From assembly GCA_030599055.1 (NCBI GenBank), contig JAUVOS010000127.1, positions 1 through 7,213 of the forward strand: a DNA stretch of 7,213 bases. Direction: 5' to 3'. Made by a program: the position numbers and the translations under genes. Shown here piece by piece: positions 6,223 through 7,213 of this stretch. The first letter of the stretch is position 1. Each line of letters starts with the position of its first letter. The notes under the pieces are model-generated. The model searched no databases. It worked only from the letters and a program-made list of their open reading frames with translations, and was not told the origin of the DNA. This DNA comes from Lutibacter sp. Its GTDB lineage: Bacteria; Bacteroidota; Bacteroidia; Flavobacteriales; Flavobacteriaceae.

Positions 6223-7213
6223 ATGAAATCTTTCAAAAGAATCCTATTGTTTGTTTTTGCTTTAATAACTATAACTACTTATGCGCAGAATAATGAGGCT
6301 CCGAATGTTATAATAATTCTAACTGATGATCAAGGCTATAAAGATGTTGGCTTTAATGGTTGTGAGGATATTCCAACACCAAATATTGATAGAATAGCTA
6401 CAAATGGTGTTGTTTTTACAAATGGTTATGTAAGTTATTCTGTTTGTGGACCTAGTAGAGCCGGATTAATTACTGGAAGATATCAAGGAAGATATGGTTT
6501 TGGTAGAAATCCATTATTAACTCCAAATGATCCTTCTGAAGGATTACCAGTTGAAGAAGAAACTTTAGCAGCAGCATTAAAAGGTGGTGGTTATAAAACT
6601 ATGGGTATAGGAAAATGGCATTTAGGCGCATATCCAACTCAACGTCCACTAGAAAGAGGTTTTGATGAGTTTTTTGGCTTTTTAAGTGGAGGACATAATT
6701 ATTTTCCTAAAAACTTAGACCTAAAAGATCTTTCGGAGATAAGAGCGCAGTTTGATGGTTATAGAACTAAATTATTAAAAAACAAGAAGAGAATAGAAGA
6801 AAAGGAGTATTTAACTGATGCGTTTTCTAGAGAGGCAGTAAACTTTATTGAAAAAAGCAAAGATGAACCTTTCTTTTTGTATTTGGCATATAATGCACCA
6901 CATTCACCATTACAAGCTACTGAAAAATATTTAAGTAGATTTCCAACTATAAAAGATAAGAAACGAAAAACGTATGCAGCTATGGTAAGTGCTGTTGATG
7001 ATGGTGTAGGAGATGTTTTAAATAAACTTAAAGAACTAGGGATAGAAGATAACACTATCGTATTTTTTCTTTCAGATAATGGAGGTCCTGAACAAAGAAA
7101 TGGCTCTGATAATGGAGAATTAAGAGGTGGTAAATCAAGTATATATGATGGAGGAATAAGAGTTCCTTTTGCAATGCAATGGCCAAACAAAATAAAAGGA
7201 AAACAAATTTATA
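6223..7213 (+). CDS. secreted S1-family (formylglycine) sulfatase, N-terminal part, cut at the window edge
   Basis: This exported arylsulfatase-type hydrolase removes sulfate esters, most likely from sulfated polysaccharide or its fragments. The 330 visible codons run open to the window end, so the C-terminal part is missing (family members are usually about 450-600 residues). Residues 1-21 form a signal peptide (MKSFKRILLFVFALIT...), with likely cleavage after YA, before Gln22. Active-site residues are all visible. The metal ligands Asp35-Asp36 are in ILTDDQGY. Cys75 in CGPSR (75-79) is the C-x-P-S-R site converted to formylglycine by an anaerobic-type or other maturase, with Arg79. Lys131 and His133 lie in GKWHLG, His227 in APHSP, Asp285-Asn286 in SDNGG, and Lys304 in RGGKSS. 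Residue roles are from family knowledge. The start is the first ATG in frame with a signal peptide; the upstream region is AT-rich without a Shine-Dalgarno motif. It is divergent from lacI. The substrate subfamily cannot be set without a database comparison. Confidence 0.95.
   Translation, partial: MKSFKRILLFVFALITITTYAQNNEAPNVIIILTDDQGYKDVGFNGCEDIPTPNIDRIATNGVVFTNGYVSYSVCGPSRAGLITGRYQGRYGFGRNPLLTPNDPSEGLPVEEETLAAALKGGGYKTMGIGKWHLGAYPTQRPLERGFDEFFGFLSGGHNYFPKNLDLKDLSEIRAQFDGYRTKLLKNKKRIEEKEYLTDAFSREAVNFIEKSKDEPFFLYLAYNAPHSPLQATEKYLSRFPTIKDKKRKTYAAMVSAVDDGVGDVLNKLKELGIEDNTIVFFLSDNGGPEQRNGSDNGELRGGKSSIYDGGIRVPFAMQWPNKIKGKQIY

Noticed and set aside
6759..7190. Open frame of 143 codons on the minus strand
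   Set aside because: It lies antisense inside the sulfatase gene, whose plus-strand frame carries all catalytic motifs. The minus-strand product is low-complexity (Ser, Leu, Pro-rich) and shows no family features.

Overview
The window comes from an AT-rich marine-type member of the Bacteroidota, most likely the class Flavobacteriia. The evidence is a 287-residue group 1 sigma factor without the long N-terminal region found in proteobacterial RpoD, a GldA-type ABC ATPase, a lipoprotein multiheme cytochrome, and an exported S1-type sulfatase of the kind carried in algal-polysaccharide utilisation loci. Shine-Dalgarno sequences are absent and matches to the Bacteroidota -7 consensus (TAnnTTTG) occur, which fits the same assignment. 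The species cannot be named from the sequence.

Layout from left to right. Positions 1-756 (+) hold the 3' end of a gene of unrecognised function. A 242-base gap leads to rpoD (999-1862, +), the housekeeping sigma factor. A strong bidirectional terminator at about 1879-1920 separates rpoD from a convergent minus-strand series. Read in transcription order, that series is a LacI-family repressor (5985-4981), an octaheme c-type cytochrome lipoprotein with HEAT and TPR repeats (4935-2704), and a GldA-like ABC ATPase (2651-1950). The gaps are 45 and 52 bases, so co-transcription is possible. However, a U-tract hairpin overlaps the lacI stop codon, and a -7-like box sits just before the ATPase, so the three may be only partly coupled. 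To the right of lacI, a 237-base divergent intergenic region precedes a sulfatase that starts at 6223 (+) and runs off the window.

How the genes may work together. The clearest functional unit is the divergent lacI/sulfatase pair, which looks like the edge of a polysaccharide or sulfated-sugar locus under local LacI control. The intergenic region holds a 9-bp inverted repeat plus an additional upstream copy of its half-site. A separate cre-like 14-bp palindrome lies inside the lacI coding sequence, across the codons for its own DNA-recognition helix. The cytochrome, the ATPase and rpoD look like core-genome neighbours rather than parts of one pathway. I found no CRISPR array, insertion sequence, tRNA or rRNA. 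No clearly new multi-gene system is demonstrated here. The most interesting items are regulatory (the palindrome and the repeated half-sites) and the uncharacterised octaheme-HEAT-TPR lipoprotein.
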